A stretch of DNA of 35,190 nt from Actinomycetota bacterium (GTDB lineage: Bacteria; Actinomycetota; Actinomycetes; S36-B12), in assembly GCA_027729805.1 (NCBI GenBank), contig JAQCEO010000016.1, positions 1 through 35,190 of the forward strand, in the 5' to 3' direction. This document shows positions 1 to 8,354 of this stretch, piece after piece; position 1 is the stretch's first letter, and every line of letters starts with the position of its first letter. The notes below the pieces were generated by a model. That model was given only the letters and a program-made list of their open reading frames with translations. It was not told where the DNA came from and searched no databases. Position numbers and translations under genes: made by a program.

Positions 1-2070
1 AAGCCCGAGAAAAAGCCTGCTAAGAAGGCCGCAAAGAAGGCCACGAAGAAGGCCACAAAGAAGGCCACAAAGAAGGCCACAAAGAAGGTGACCGAGGCCG
101 CCCCGGTCGCTGCCTTGACCGCCCCGCTCTTCCAGGTGGCCGAGCCGGTGGCGCCGCGAGCCTTGCGCAAACGGGCACCGAGTAAGTCCACTAGCGCCGA
201 CACAGCCACCGAAGCTGCTACCGGTGATAGCTCAGTGGCTAAATCAGGCGGGGTGGTTACCGGTGACTCCGATGACGATGCCCGCCGCCGCCGCCGCCGT
301 GGCGGCCGTGGCCGGCGCCGCCGCACTGATGAGTCAGATTCGGCCGCGGCGACAACCGCTGATGGCGAAAAGTCGGAAGCTGATGAGCCAGGGGAGGACG
401 AGGATTCGGAGAACTCGGCAACCACGCGCCGTCGCCGTCGCCGTCGCCGTGGTAGTGAAACCGATGTCGAGCCAGCCCCAGATGACCCGCCCAACACGGT
501 TGTCAAAGTGCGGGCGTCGCGCACGAATGCCAAAAAAGAAGATACCAATTCCATGCGTGGCTCAACGCGGCTAGAAGCTAAGAAGGTGCGCCGGCGCGAG
601 GGCCGGGAAGCCGGTCGTCGTCGGGCACCTATCTTGACCGAATCCGAGTTCTTAGCCCGGCGCGAATCCGTTGAGCGCGTTATGGCGGTCCGGCAAACCG
701 GTGATCGAACCCAAATCGTGGTACTTGAAGATGGCGTGCTCGTCGAGCACTACGTCACCCGCGGCAGTTCGTCCTCACTCGTTGGCAATGTTTATTTAGG
801 CCGCGTACAAAACGTGCTACCGAGCATGGAAGCCGCATTCGTTGATATCGGTCGCGGCCGCAATGCGGTGTTGTACGCCGGTGAGGTCAATTGGGATGCC
901 GCGGGTCTTGACGGGCAACCCAAGCGCATTGAGTTCGCATTGAAGTCTGGTGACACCATCTTGGTGCAGGTGACCAAGGACCCCGTTGGGCAAAAGGGTG
1001 CTCGCCTAACAAGTCAGATCTCCTTACCGGGCCGGTACTTGGTTTATGTGCCGGATGGTTCGATGACCGGTATCAGCCGCAAACTGCCTGATACTGAGCG
1101 GGCTCGCTTGAAGAACATTCTAAAGCGCGTAATACCCGAAGAGGCGGGTGTCATCGTGCGCACCGCCGCCGAAGGTGCACCCGAGGAAGCCCTCGAGCAG
1201 GACATCATGCGCCTGCAAGCGCAGTCGGAGGCGATTACGGAAGCCGTGAAGACAGCCACACCTCCAACATTGCTGCATGGCGAGCCCGACCTTGCCATCA
1301 AGGTAGTGCGCGATCTCTTCAATGAAGACGTCAACACATTAGTGGTCTCCGGGGATACCGCATGGGAGGCTCTCACCACCTACATCAACGGCATCGCACC
1401 GGATCTTGCGGATCGCCTACAGCACTGGGTCTCGAACAAAGATCTCTTTGACGAATACCGGGTTGATGAGCAACTGGCTAAGGCACTTGATCGAAAGGTG
1501 TTCTTGCCATCAGGTGGCTCACTCGTGATTGACCGCACCGAGGCCATGACCGTCGTCGATGTCAACACTGGCAAATTCGTCGGTCAAGGTGGCAACCTTG
1601 AGCAGACTGTCACGAGTAATAACTTGGAGGCGGCCGAAGAGATCGTTCGGCAACTGCGCCTGCGCGATGTCGGCGGCATCATCGTCATTGACTTCATCGA
1701 CATGGTGCTTGAAAGCAACCGCGATTTGGTGCTCCGCCGGTTGGTTGAATCTTTGGGCCGGGACCGCACCAAGCATCAGGTCGCCGAAGTCACTTCACTT
1801 GGCTTGGTGCAGATGACCCGAAAGCGCATCGGCTCGGGGCTTATTGAGTCGTTCGCGACCCCATGTGATGTGTGTGCGGGTCGAGGCCTTCGGATCTCGA
1901 TGCACCCGGTGGACAATGCCAATGGGGCGGACCATGTCCATGAGGTCTCGCCCAAGAACCGGCGGCCGGCAAATGCGGTGGACCCAGCCGATGTGGCGGC
2001 CCGGTCCTTTGACCGCACCGAGGAACCGGCCCCGGCAGCGGAATTTGCGCCTTCTAAGGAGGCGGTTTGA
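1..2070 (+). CDS. rne: Ribonuclease E/G, 5'-truncated by the window edge
   Basis: This is the endoribonuclease that starts mRNA decay and processes rRNA and tRNA precursors. The reading frame is open from base 1, so the true start lies upstream; GTG at 88 is internal. Visible order: a Lys/Ala/Thr repeat, an acidic and Arg-rich disordered region with two runs of eight or so arginines (about codons 95-160), an S1-type domain around FVDIGRGRNAVLYAGE, then the catalytic DNase I-like domain. The metal-binding aspartates are in VVDVNTGKF (D at codon 520) and IVIDFIDM (D564, D567). The zinc-link pair CDVC (codons 622 and 625) closes the tetramer interface in family members. The charged N-terminal extension is usual in actinobacterial RNase E, where it replaces the C-terminal scaffold of the E. 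coli enzyme. It sits just upstream of rplU-rpmA-obgE, as in mycobacteria. Confidence 0.95.
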   Translation, partial: KPEKKPAKKAAKKATKKATKKATKKATKKVTEAAPVAALTAPLFQVAEPVAPRALRKRAPSKSTSADTATEAATGDSSVAKSGGVVTGDSDDDARRRRRRGGRGRRRRTDESDSAAATTADGEKSEADEPGEDEDSENSATTRRRRRRRRGSETDVEPAPDDPPNTVVKVRASRTNAKKEDTNSMRGSTRLEAKKVRRREGREAGRRRAPILTESEFLARRESVERVMAVRQTGDRTQIVVLEDGVLVEHYVTRGSSSSLVGNVYLGRVQNVLPSMEAAFVDIGRGRNAVLYAGEVNWDAAGLDGQPKRIEFALKSGDTILVQVTKDPVGQKGARLTSQISLPGRYLVYVPDGSMTGISRKLPDTERARLKNILKRVIPEEAGVIVRTAAEGAPEEALEQDIMRLQAQSEAITEAVKTATPPTLLHGEPDLAIKVVRDLFNEDVNTLVVSGDTAWEALTTYINGIAPDLADRLQHWVSNKDLFDEYRVDEQLAKALDRKVFLPSGGSLVIDRTEAMTVVDVNTGKFVGQGGNLEQTVTSNNLEAAEEIVRQLRLRDVGGIIVIDFIDMVLESNRDLVLRRLVESLGRDRTKHQVAEVTSLGLVQMTRKRIGSGLIESFATPCDVCAGRGLRISMHPVDNANGADHVHEVSPKNRRPANAVDPADVAARSFDRTEEPAPAAEFAPSKEAV
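22..87 (+). repeat. 12-bp tandem repeat encoding Lys-Lys-Ala-Thr/Ala units in rne
   Basis: Five consecutive copies of a 12-base unit (aagaaggccNcN, starting at 22, 34, 46, 58 and 70) are followed by a half copy. The last three copies are identical. They encode repeated KKA(T/A) units at the N-terminal side of RNase E, resembling histone H1-like tails. The repeat may start before base 1. Perfect in-frame 12-mers can change copy number by slippage without breaking the frame. Confidence 0.9.
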
Positions 2071-2096
2071 CCACCCAAGGGTGCTATCCGTACCCT
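2067..2096 (+). promoter_or_regulatory. Candidate sigma-70-type promoter for rplU-rpmA-obgE
   Basis: TTGACC (2067-2072, overlapping the rne stop codon) and TACCCT (2091-2096) are separated by 18 bases, a good match to the TTGACn / TAnnnT pattern of actinobacterial housekeeping promoters. A 6-bp inverted repeat (AAGGGT 2077-2082, ACCCTT 2092-2097) overlaps the -10 and could also be a small hairpin. The predicted leader before rplU is about 70 bases. It is inferred from sequence only. Confidence 0.45.
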
Positions 2097-2172
2097 TAGA
2101 GCCCGGTGACCCAACGGATCGCCACCTCGCGGGGCAAGAGCCCGGGAATTGACTTACAGGTAGGAGTTCGTG

Positions 2173-2487
2173 GTGTACGCGATCGTGCGCGCTGGCGGCC
2201 GGCAAGAAAAGGTCGCGGTTGGCGATGTTGTGGTGCTCGACCGGCAGGCCGGTGAGCCGGGCAACACCTTGACCCTTCCTGCGTTATTGGTGGTCGATGG
2301 TGGCACCGTGACCTCCGACGCCGCGACTTTGGCCAAGGTCACCGTCACCGCGGAGATCGTCGATCATCACCGCGGACCCAAGATTGACATCATGAAGTTC
2401 AAGAACAAGATTGGCTACCGTCGCCGCCAAGGTCATCGTCAAGACCTCACCGCGGTGAAAGTCACCGACATTAAGACCGGGAAGTGA
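2173..2487 (+). CDS. rplU: 50S ribosomal protein L21
   Basis: L21 is a 23S rRNA-binding protein of the large ribosomal subunit. The 104-residue product has the family opening [14 protein letters not shown], the central [18 protein letters not shown] segment with the conserved K-x-K-R-R-x2 basic patch, and the usual length of about 103 residues. Two GTG codons are adjacent (2170 and 2173). I choose 2173 because family members begin directly with MYA, and because GGTAGGAG (2159-2166) is then six bases from the start instead of three. It is followed after four bases by rpmA; the L21-L27 pair is almost universal in bacteria and the two are normally cotranscribed. Confidence 0.97.
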   Translation: MYAIVRAGGRQEKVAVGDVVVLDRQAGEPGNTLTLPALLVVDGGTVTSDAATLAKVTVTAEIVDHHRGPKIDIMKFKNKIGYRRRQGHRQDLTAVKVTDIKTGK

Positions 2488-2491
2488 ACTA

Positions 2492-2746
2492 ATGGCACAT
2501 AAGAAAGGTGCATCCAGCACCCGTAACGGTCGCGACAGTAACTCTCAGCGCTTAGGCGTTAAACGGTTCGGTGGCCAAGATGTCAACGCCGGCGAAATCA
2601 TCGTGCGCCAGCGCGGTACCCACTTCCATCCCGGTAACAACGTAGGACGCGGCAAGGATGACACGCTGTTCGCGCTCGCGGCCGGCACCGTTGAATTTGG
2701 AGTGGCCCGTGGCCGCCGCGTCGTCAGCATCGTCGCAGGCGTGTAA
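2492..2746 (+). CDS. rpmA: 50S ribosomal protein L27
   Basis: L27 sits near the peptidyl-transferase centre, with its N-terminal tail reaching the tRNA acceptor ends. The 84-residue sequence begins [20 protein letters not shown] and contains [19 protein letters not shown] and [10 protein letters not shown], all standard family signatures, at full length. There is no N-terminal cleavage extension of the Firmicutes type: the mature-like MAHKKG start is encoded directly. The ATG follows the rplU stop by four bases, so the two are probably translationally linked. Confidence 0.98.
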   Translation: MAHKKGASSTRNGRDSNSQRLGVKRFGGQDVNAGEIIVRQRGTHFHPGNNVGRGKDDTLFALAAGTVEFGVARGRRVVSIVAGV

Positions 2747-2803
2747 CGTAGCGGTCACCGACCAAACTTTGCGCGGCCATGGCTGCGTGAGACAGCAACT
2801 TGT

Positions 2804-2836
2804 CGACGAGGCGGGCCCGTTGGGCTCGCCTCGTTG
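2804..2836. other. 15-bp hairpin between rpmA and obgE
   Basis: Bases 2804-2818 pair with 2822-2836 around a three-base loop (GTT): fifteen consecutive pairs, thirteen Watson-Crick and two G-U, mostly G-C. No T tract follows, so a classical intrinsic terminator is not supported. It lies 35 bases upstream of the obgE start and could be an attenuator, an RNase E processing site or a transcript stabiliser. Confidence 0.6.
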
Positions 2837-2871
2837 CCATTGCACGGGAACCAAAAAAGGGAGTTCTAGCC

Positions 2872-4245
2872 GTGGCCACCTTTGTTGACCAAGTCACCTT
2901 GTATGTCCAAGGTGGCGATGGCGGGCATGGCTGTGCCTCGGTGTTACGGGAGAAATTCAAACCACTTGGCGGGCCCGATGGTGGCAGTGGCGGCCGGGGT
3001 GGGGACATAGTGCTGGTGGTCGACCCGAGTGTGACGACCCTGCTCGAGTTTCACCACGGTCCGCATCGCAAGGCCGATAACGGTCGCCCGGGCCAAGGGG
3101 CACATCGCAACGGGGGCGAGGGCCAGGACGTAATTCTCCGGGTGCCTAATGGCACGATGGTGCTGGCCTCTGATGGCACCGTCATCGCGGATCTACTCGG
3201 TTCGGGTACCCGGCAGATCATTGCCAAGGGTGGTCGTGGCGGCCTTGGCAATGCAGCCCTGGCTTCACCGCGGCGCAAGGCCCCCGGCTTCGCGCTACTT
3301 GGTGAACCCGGTGAATATCGAGATATCGTCCTAGAGTTAAAGACCGTCGCCGATGTGGCTCTGGTCGGGTTTCCAAGTGCGGGCAAATCCAGTCTTGTTG
3401 CCGCCATGAGCGCGGCGCGGCCAAAGATTGCCGACTATCCCTTTACCACCTTGATCCCCCATCTTGGTGTCGTAACCGCCGGCGAGGTCGTCTTCACCGT
3501 CGCCGATGTCCCGGGCTTGATCCCGGGGGCTAGTGCTGGCAAGGGATTGGGCCTGGAGTTCTTGCGCCATGTGGAACGTTGCAGTGTGCTCGTGCATGTC
3601 CTGGACTGCGCCACCATGGAGCCGGGGCGCGACCCAATTGATGATCTCGATGCCATCGAGCATGAGTTGTCCATTTATGGTGGCCTGCAAGATCGCCCCC
3701 GCATTGTGGCGCTGAACAAGATTGACGTCCCTGACGCCCAGGTACTTGCCGATCTGGTGCGCCCGATTCTTGAAGAGCGTGGCCACTTGGTATTTGAAAT
3801 CTCGGCTGCAACCCATTCAGGCCTGCGCCCGTTGTCATTTGCGATGGCCGAAAAAGTGTTGCAAGCTCGGATGGCGGCGAGCCCCGATGAGGCACCGCGC
3901 ATTGTCATCACGCCGAGGTCGGTTAATGATCGCGGTTTCACGGTCACTCACGAGGCCGCTGGCTATCGGGTGCGTGGTGAGCGTCCCGAGCGTTGGGTGC
4001 GCCAGACAGATTTCAGTAATGACGAAGCGGTCGGCTACCTATCTGATCGACTGGCCCGTCTTGGTGTTGAAGAGGCACTTGTTAAGCAGGGTGCGGCGGC
4101 CGGTTGCACGGTGATGATCGGTAGCGACGACAACGCTGTGGTATTCGATTGGCACCCAACTTTGCATGTTGACATGGGTACTAGTAAGAGCCCACGAGGT
4201 ACCGATCTGCGCTTGGCTGTCCAGCTTGACGGGGAGGGTCGATGA
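2872..4245 (+). CDS. obgE: Obg family ribosome-assembly GTPase
   Basis: Obg/CgtA is an essential GTPase that joins late 50S assembly and stress signalling. The 457-residue product shows the glycine-rich Obg fold first (residues 1-160, with [13 protein letters not shown]), then the G domain: G1 GFPSAGKSS at 166, G3 DVPGLI at 212, G4 NKID at 282, G5 SAAT near 313. It ends with the OCT domain (about 340-430) found in actinobacterial and Bacillus Obg. The GTG at 2872 is chosen because AAAGGGAG (2856-2863) is eight bases upstream and homologs begin with (V/M)ATFVDQV; a longer open frame from 2800 has no support. The last bases overlap the proB start (ATGA). Confidence 0.96.
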   Translation: MATFVDQVTLYVQGGDGGHGCASVLREKFKPLGGPDGGSGGRGGDIVLVVDPSVTTLLEFHHGPHRKADNGRPGQGAHRNGGEGQDVILRVPNGTMVLASDGTVIADLLGSGTRQIIAKGGRGGLGNAALASPRRKAPGFALLGEPGEYRDIVLELKTVADVALVGFPSAGKSSLVAAMSAARPKIADYPFTTLIPHLGVVTAGEVVFTVADVPGLIPGASAGKGLGLEFLRHVERCSVLVHVLDCATMEPGRDPIDDLDAIEHELSIYGGLQDRPRIVALNKIDVPDAQVLADLVRPILEERGHLVFEISAATHSGLRPLSFAMAEKVLQARMAASPDEAPRIVITPRSVNDRGFTVTHEAAGYRVRGERPERWVRQTDFSNDEAVGYLSDRLARLGVEEALVKQGAAAGCTVMIGSDDNAVVFDWHPTLHVDMGTSKSPRGTDLRLAVQLDGEGR

Positions 4246-5378
4246 ATGCCAAAAAGCTGAACGCCCGGGAACTGGTGGCAACAGCGGAGCGCATTGTCGT
4301 CAAAGTGGGCTCATCGTCACTGACCAAGCGCGGTGGTGGCCTAGATGATGAACGAATCGTAGATTTGGTTGCGCTTTTGGCGGCGCGCCGGGCGGCCGGT
4401 CATCAGGTAGTACTTGTTTCGAGTGGGGCAATCGCTACCGGTTTCCCGGCCCTTCATCTCACTACGCGCCCACGTGATCTGGCCACGCAGCAGGCGGCGG
4501 CCAGCGTCGGCCAAGGCATGTTGATTGCGCGATACAGCAATGAGTTCGCCAAGTACGGCATTACCGTGGGCCAAGTGCTCCTGACTGCACAAGATGTCAC
4601 GCGCCGCTCGCACTACCGAAATGCCCAGCGCACCTTATTTCGACTACTTGAAATGGGCGTCGTTCCGATCGTCAATGAGAATGACACGGTTGCCACCGAT
4701 GAAATTAGAGTCGGCGACAACGATCGACTGGCGGCACTTGTTGCCCACCTTATTGACGCCGAGGCGCTGGTACTGCTTTCGGATGTCGATGGGCTCTTTG
4801 ACGGGCCGCCGGGTAAAAAAGGTGCGAAACTCATCAGCGAAGTACGTTCACCCGCTGACCTAAGTGCGGTTCAAGTCGGGGGGGTGGGTGCGGCGGGCGT
4901 GGGACTTGGGGGTATGGCTACCAAGGTCGAAGCCGCCCAGATCGCTACCGCAGCCGGTATTCCGGTGCTGTTGGCGGCAGCGCAGGCCAGCGCAATCGCG
5001 TTGACTTCGGCCGCTAGCGGCACGGTGTTCCACCCGACCGGCGCGCGGACCTCAACCCGATTGCTCTGGTTGGCCCATGCCACCACCGGTCGCGGGCGGC
5101 TGCATCTTGATGCGGGGGCGGTAACCGCTGTCGTCCAACGGCGACTGTCCTTGCTGCCGGCCGGTATCACCGGGGTTGACGGCACCTTCGATGCCGGAGA
5201 TCCGGTGGACTTATTAGATGAAAAGGGCAACACGATCGCCCGCGGACTGGTGAACTTTGACTCTGGTGAACTTCCCGACCTACTCGGGCGGTCAACCAAG
5301 GACCTAGCGCGGGATTTGGGTCCGGCCTATGAACGCGAAGTTGTCCACCGAGATGACTTAGTGATCATCACGGCTTGA
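4242..5378 (+). CDS. proB: Glutamate 5-kinase
   Basis: This enzyme catalyses the first step of proline biosynthesis: ATP plus L-glutamate gives gamma-glutamyl phosphate. The 378-residue protein has an amino-acid kinase domain with VKVGSSSL (residues 20-27), VSSGAIATG, and the substrate-binding [10 protein letters not shown] and [12 protein letters not shown] segments, followed by a C-terminal PUA domain (about 285-370). Both domains are expected for full-length ProB. The ATG at 4242 overlaps the obgE stop in ATGA, preceded by GGGGAGGG, so translation is probably coupled to obgE. ProA, the next enzyme in the pathway, is encoded after one intervening small gene. Confidence 0.97.
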   Translation: MNAKKLNARELVATAERIVVKVGSSSLTKRGGGLDDERIVDLVALLAARRAAGHQVVLVSSGAIATGFPALHLTTRPRDLATQQAAASVGQGMLIARYSNEFAKYGITVGQVLLTAQDVTRRSHYRNAQRTLFRLLEMGVVPIVNENDTVATDEIRVGDNDRLAALVAHLIDAEALVLLSDVDGLFDGPPGKKGAKLISEVRSPADLSAVQVGGVGAAGVGLGGMATKVEAAQIATAAGIPVLLAAAQASAIALTSAASGTVFHPTGARTSTRLLWLAHATTGRGRLHLDAGAVTAVVQRRLSLLPAGITGVDGTFDAGDPVDLLDEKGNTIARGLVNFDSGELPDLLGRSTKDLARDLGPAYEREVVHRDDLVIITA

Positions 5379-5395
5379 GCGGATTGGGGGCCGAC

Positions 5396-5767
5396 ATGGT
5401 CGCCGATTCACGCGTTATCGATCCAACTCATATCTGGCACGTGACCTTGACCGTGACGGGTATCCCAATAACGGAAGCCGAAATTCGCGCAGCCCTGGAG
5501 CGGTTAAGTCACGAACATCCCTTCCTGCTGTCTGGCAGGTTTGCGGTTGATCGAGCTGAAGTGCGCTACTGGGAGGAGGCAGCGAATATCTCTCAAGTTT
5601 TAGGCATGGCGTTGCGGTTGTGGGCTGAGCATGGCCAGTCAGCACAGTTACCCCAGTGGGCGGCTGTCGGCGTTGAAGTGATTAGCCAGGAAACCTTTCA
5701 TCGGCGGGGCCGGTTGCATAATGAACAACCCGGGCCGCTGGCGGCTGGGAGATTACTCCCATTTTAA
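5396..5767 (+). CDS. Conserved hypothetical protein between proB and proA
   Basis: A 123-residue soluble protein of unknown function. The ATG at 5396 follows a GGGGGC stretch; a longer version could start at TTG 5375, overlapping the proB stop. There is no signal peptide or membrane segment. Visible features: THIWHVTLTVTG at the start, an acidic amphipathic helix (EAEIRAALERLSHEHP), RAEVRYWEEA, and a final stretch with VEVISQETFHRRGR. The alternating strand-helix pattern suggests a small alpha/beta fold. Its position inside the proline operon suggests a link with proline metabolism, or simply cotranscription. I do not recognise a named family and assign no function. Confidence 0.75.
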   Translation: MVADSRVIDPTHIWHVTLTVTGIPITEAEIRAALERLSHEHPFLLSGRFAVDRAEVRYWEEAANISQVLGMALRLWAEHGQSAQLPQWAAVGVEVISQETFHRRGRLHNEQPGPLAAGRLLPF

Positions 5768-5800
5768 GCAGCTGCTACCGGGTGCATCTAAGGTGTGGTC

Positions 5801-7069
5801 ATGGATGAGCAAGCCCAAGTTCTAAAAACCGCTCAAGCGGCCCGCGATGCGGCCGGGCTATTACGGCTGTTGACCCGCGAGCAAAAAGATGTTGCGCTAC
5901 TTGCGATGGCAGGCGCCCTTGATGCCCGCGCCGGTGAGATAACTGCGGCGAATGCCGTTGACGTGGCCAGGGCGCAAGCCGCCGGCACCTCGGCGGCCCT
6001 GATCGACCGACTGACGTTGAACGCTGCTCGGATTGCCGAAATCGCGCAGGCACTGCGTGAAGTAGCCGCCTTACCTGATCCGGTAGGCGAAGTCATCCGC
6101 GGTTACACCCTGCCCAATGGCCTGCAGGTGCGGCAAATTCGGGTGCCACTTGGGGTGGTGGGCATGATTTATGAAGCGCGGCCGAATGTCACGGTCGATG
6201 CCGCCGGGCTGTGCCTTAAGAGCGGTAATGCGGCGCTCCTTCGCGGCTCCTCATCTGCGGCCCAAAGTAATGCGGCACTAACTTCGGTCATGCGCGATGC
6301 GCTCGTAGAGTCGGGCCTACCGGCGGACGCGGTCGCGATGGTGCCCGGCGAAACCCACGAGTCGGTCAAATACCTGATGACGGCTCGCGGATTAGTTGAT
6401 GTGCTCATCCCACGTGGTGGTGCCGATCTGATCCGAAGTGTGGTCGACAACTCCACGGTTCCGGTAATAGAGACCGGCGTTGGTAACTGCCATGTTTATA
6501 TCGACAAGGACGCCGACATCGATAAGGCCATCTCGATTTTACTGAACAGCAAGGCGCAACGGGTTAGCGTGTGCAATGCGGCCGAAACGGTGCTGGTTCA
6601 CCGTGATATTGCCGACGAATTCCTACCCCGTGCCTTAGCCGCGCTAAAAGATGCTGGAGTCACCATCCACGGTGATTCGAGATTTGCGCTGCATGCAATG
6701 GGCACGGGGGTCAAATTCGCCGACGTCAACGATGATGACTGGGCGGCGGAGTACTACTCCTTGGATATTGCGGCGGGGATCGTTGACAGTATCGATGAGG
6801 CACTGGCGCATATTCGCCGGTGGTCAAGTGGTCACACCGAGGCCATCGTCACCGACAGCCAATCGGCGGCGCAGCGCTTTGTTGCCGGGGTGGATTCGGC
6901 GGCGGTAATGGTCAATGCGTCGACCCGGTTCACCGATGGGGGCGAATTCGGGTTTGGGGCGGAGATTGGCATCTCCACCCAGAAACTGCATGCACGTGGA
7001 CCCATGGGTCTCATCGAGTTGACCACCACTACTTATGTGGTGACCGGCGACGGTCATATTCGCGGGTAG
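5801..7069 (+). CDS. proA: Gamma-glutamyl phosphate reductase
   Basis: ProA reduces L-glutamyl 5-phosphate with NADPH to glutamate 5-semialdehyde, the second step of proline synthesis. The 422-residue product is an aldehyde-dehydrogenase superfamily member of standard length, with the family segment [29 protein letters not shown] and the catalytic cysteine in [11 protein letters not shown] (Cys258). Near the C-terminus [17 protein letters not shown] and [10 protein letters not shown] match the family. I choose ATG 5801 over the in-frame GTG at 5795 because AAGGTG (5790-5795) is then a Shine-Dalgarno sequence at normal spacing. It forms an operon with proB, separated by the unknown gene. Confidence 0.97.
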   Translation: MDEQAQVLKTAQAARDAAGLLRLLTREQKDVALLAMAGALDARAGEITAANAVDVARAQAAGTSAALIDRLTLNAARIAEIAQALREVAALPDPVGEVIRGYTLPNGLQVRQIRVPLGVVGMIYEARPNVTVDAAGLCLKSGNAALLRGSSSAAQSNAALTSVMRDALVESGLPADAVAMVPGETHESVKYLMTARGLVDVLIPRGGADLIRSVVDNSTVPVIETGVGNCHVYIDKDADIDKAISILLNSKAQRVSVCNAAETVLVHRDIADEFLPRALAALKDAGVTIHGDSRFALHAMGTGVKFADVNDDDWAAEYYSLDIAAGIVDSIDEALAHIRRWSSGHTEAIVTDSQSAAQRFVAGVDSAAVMVNASTRFTDGGEFGFGAEIGISTQKLHARGPMGLIELTTTTYVVTGDGHIRG

Positions 7070-7079
7070 CGAGTCCGTG

Positions 7080-7104
7080 CTGCGCTAAGGCTTTCCAAGC
7101 GCAG
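7080..7104. other. Inverted repeat after proA
   Basis: CTGCGCT (7080-7086) and AGCGCAG (7098-7104) can form a 7-bp stem with an 11-base loop; two further outward pairs (G-U and T-A) are possible. It follows the proA stop by ten bases and may end the proline operon, although no T run follows. TAGAGT (7105-7110), directly after it, is a possible -10 hexamer for the next gene. Confidence 0.35.
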
Positions 7105-7139
7105 TAGAGTGCTCCCACAACGACATGAAGGGAGCCACG

Positions 7140-7268
7140 ATGGGTCTGGGTGCGGCTGAAGAAGTAGCAACGCAGGGGCTGATCTCCCCTTATGTTTTTG
7201 GTGTCTTTGCCTTCGTGGCCTTAGTAGTGCTCCTAGTCGTAACCAACATGATCAACGTGGACCGTTAG
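7140..7268 (+). CDS. Small single-pass membrane protein (42 aa)
   Basis: A 42-residue open frame starting at ATG 7140, with an excellent ribosome binding site AAGGGAG (7128-7134) five bases upstream. The product begins MGLGAAEEVATQGLISPYVF, continues as one hydrophobic helix of about 20 residues (residues 19-36, rich in Val, Leu, Phe) and ends TNMINVDR. The predicted topology is one membrane span with a short acidic N-terminal segment. It ends nine bases before nadD, so it probably leads the nadD-rsfS operon. No function is known to me. The strong binding site, clean frame and sensible topology argue for a real gene. Confidence 0.7.
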   Translation: MGLGAAEEVATQGLISPYVFGVFAFVALVVLLVVTNMINVDR

Positions 7269-7277
7269 AACCCAACT

Positions 7278-7880
7278 GTGAACACCCGACGCATCGGGGT
7301 GATGGGCGGAACCTTCGACCCAATTCACCACGGCCACCTCGTCGCTGCATCCCAAGTTGCCTACAGTTTCGACCTGGACACGGTGCTATTTGCGCCCACC
7401 GGTCAGCCGTGGCATAAATCGCCGGCCCCTGGCGCCACCCCCGAAGAGCGATACCTGATGACAGTGCTTGCTACCTCAATGGATGACCGGTTCGATGTGA
7501 CCCGGGTTGATATCGATCGCGATGGGCCCACCTATACGGTCGACACGCTGCGCGATCTGCGGGCGCAGCACGAATTGAAGTTCCCGAGGGTCGAGACCGA
7601 GTGGTTCTTCATCACCGGGGCCGATGCCTTGGCCGATATTTTGGAGTGGCGCGGGCCGCAGGAGGTCATCGCCTTGGCTCACATCATCGGCGTTACTCGA
7701 CCAGGGCATGAGATGCGCAGGCCGGAGCTGCCAGAAGAATCCTGGACCTTGTTGGAGATACCCGCGCTGGCAATTTCGTCAACGAATATTCGGGCCCGGG
7801 CTGGCCGAGCCGAGCCAATCAACTATTTAGTCCCGGAGTCGGTGGCGAATTTCATCGGCAAGCGAAAGCTTTACCAATAG
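7278..7880 (+). CDS. nadD: Nicotinate-nucleotide adenylyltransferase
   Basis: NadD transfers AMP from ATP to nicotinate mononucleotide, giving deamido-NAD, in both de novo and salvage NAD synthesis. The 200-residue protein opens with [13 protein letters not shown] (residues 9-21), which holds the nucleotidyltransferase (T/H)xGH motif, and has the second conserved block ISSTNIRAR (166-174). The length is normal for the family. The start is GTG 7278; no strong Shine-Dalgarno is visible, and coupling to the 42-residue gene nine bases upstream is likely. The next genes, rsfS and a histidine phosphatase, follow in the order Rv2421c-Rv2420c-Rv2419c known from Mycobacterium tuberculosis. Confidence 0.96.
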   Translation: MNTRRIGVMGGTFDPIHHGHLVAASQVAYSFDLDTVLFAPTGQPWHKSPAPGATPEERYLMTVLATSMDDRFDVTRVDIDRDGPTYTVDTLRDLRAQHELKFPRVETEWFFITGADALADILEWRGPQEVIALAHIIGVTRPGHEMRRPELPEESWTLLEIPALAISSTNIRARAGRAEPINYLVPESVANFIGKRKLYQ

Positions 7881-7910
7881 CACTTCCAAAACAATCTGAA
7901 AGTAGTGATC

Positions 7911-8354
7911 ATGACAGCGAGCAGTGAAGCAGTAGCCCTAGCGGTGGCTGCGGCTGAAGCAGCGTCCGAGAAACTCGGTGAAGAAATCATGGCCATAGAT
8001 GTGAGTGACCATGTCGTCATAACCGATGTCTTCCTCATGATCTCGGCCGCTAACGACCGACAGGTAAAAGGTGTTGTCGATGGTGTCGAAGAGCGACTGC
8101 GCTCAATGGGGGCAAAGCCCCTGCGCCGGGAGGGTGAGCGCGAAAGCCACTGGGTGCTGCTTGATTACGGCGACATTGTGGTGCACGTGCAACTTGCCGA
8201 GGCGCGGATCCACTACGCGATCGAGCGGTTGTGGAAGGACTGCCCGATGCTCGAATTACCGGCATCGGTTAACGCCCCAAAGTCAACCCACGAATCAGCC
8301 CGTGCTGCGGTGTATGACGGTGCGACAACCTTGAATCCGCAGGAGGCGTCCTGA
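7911..8354 (+). CDS. rsfS: Ribosomal silencing factor RsfS
   Basis: RsfS binds ribosomal protein L14 and blocks joining of the subunits when nutrients are scarce. The 147-residue product contains the family core: KLGEEIMAIDVSDHVVITD, FLMISAANDRQVKGVVDGVE, and HWVLLDYGDIVVHVQ followed by RIHYAIERLWKDCP. The length is slightly above that of the E. coli protein because of a short C-terminal tail. The start could be GTG 7905 or ATG 7911; ATG is preferred, though neither has a clear Shine-Dalgarno. The gene ends in GGAGG-rich sequence that serves as ribosome binding site for the next gene. Confidence 0.95.
   Translation: MTASSEAVALAVAAAEAASEKLGEEIMAIDVSDHVVITDVFLMISAANDRQVKGVVDGVEERLRSMGAKPLRREGERESHWVLLDYGDIVVHVQLAEARIHYAIERLWKDCPMLELPASVNAPKSTHESARAAVYDGATTLNPQEAS

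Noticed and set aside
1776-2205. Long antisense frames over rne and many other genes.
   Set aside because: They are expected shadows in GC-rich coding DNA and show no family motif or ribosome binding site.
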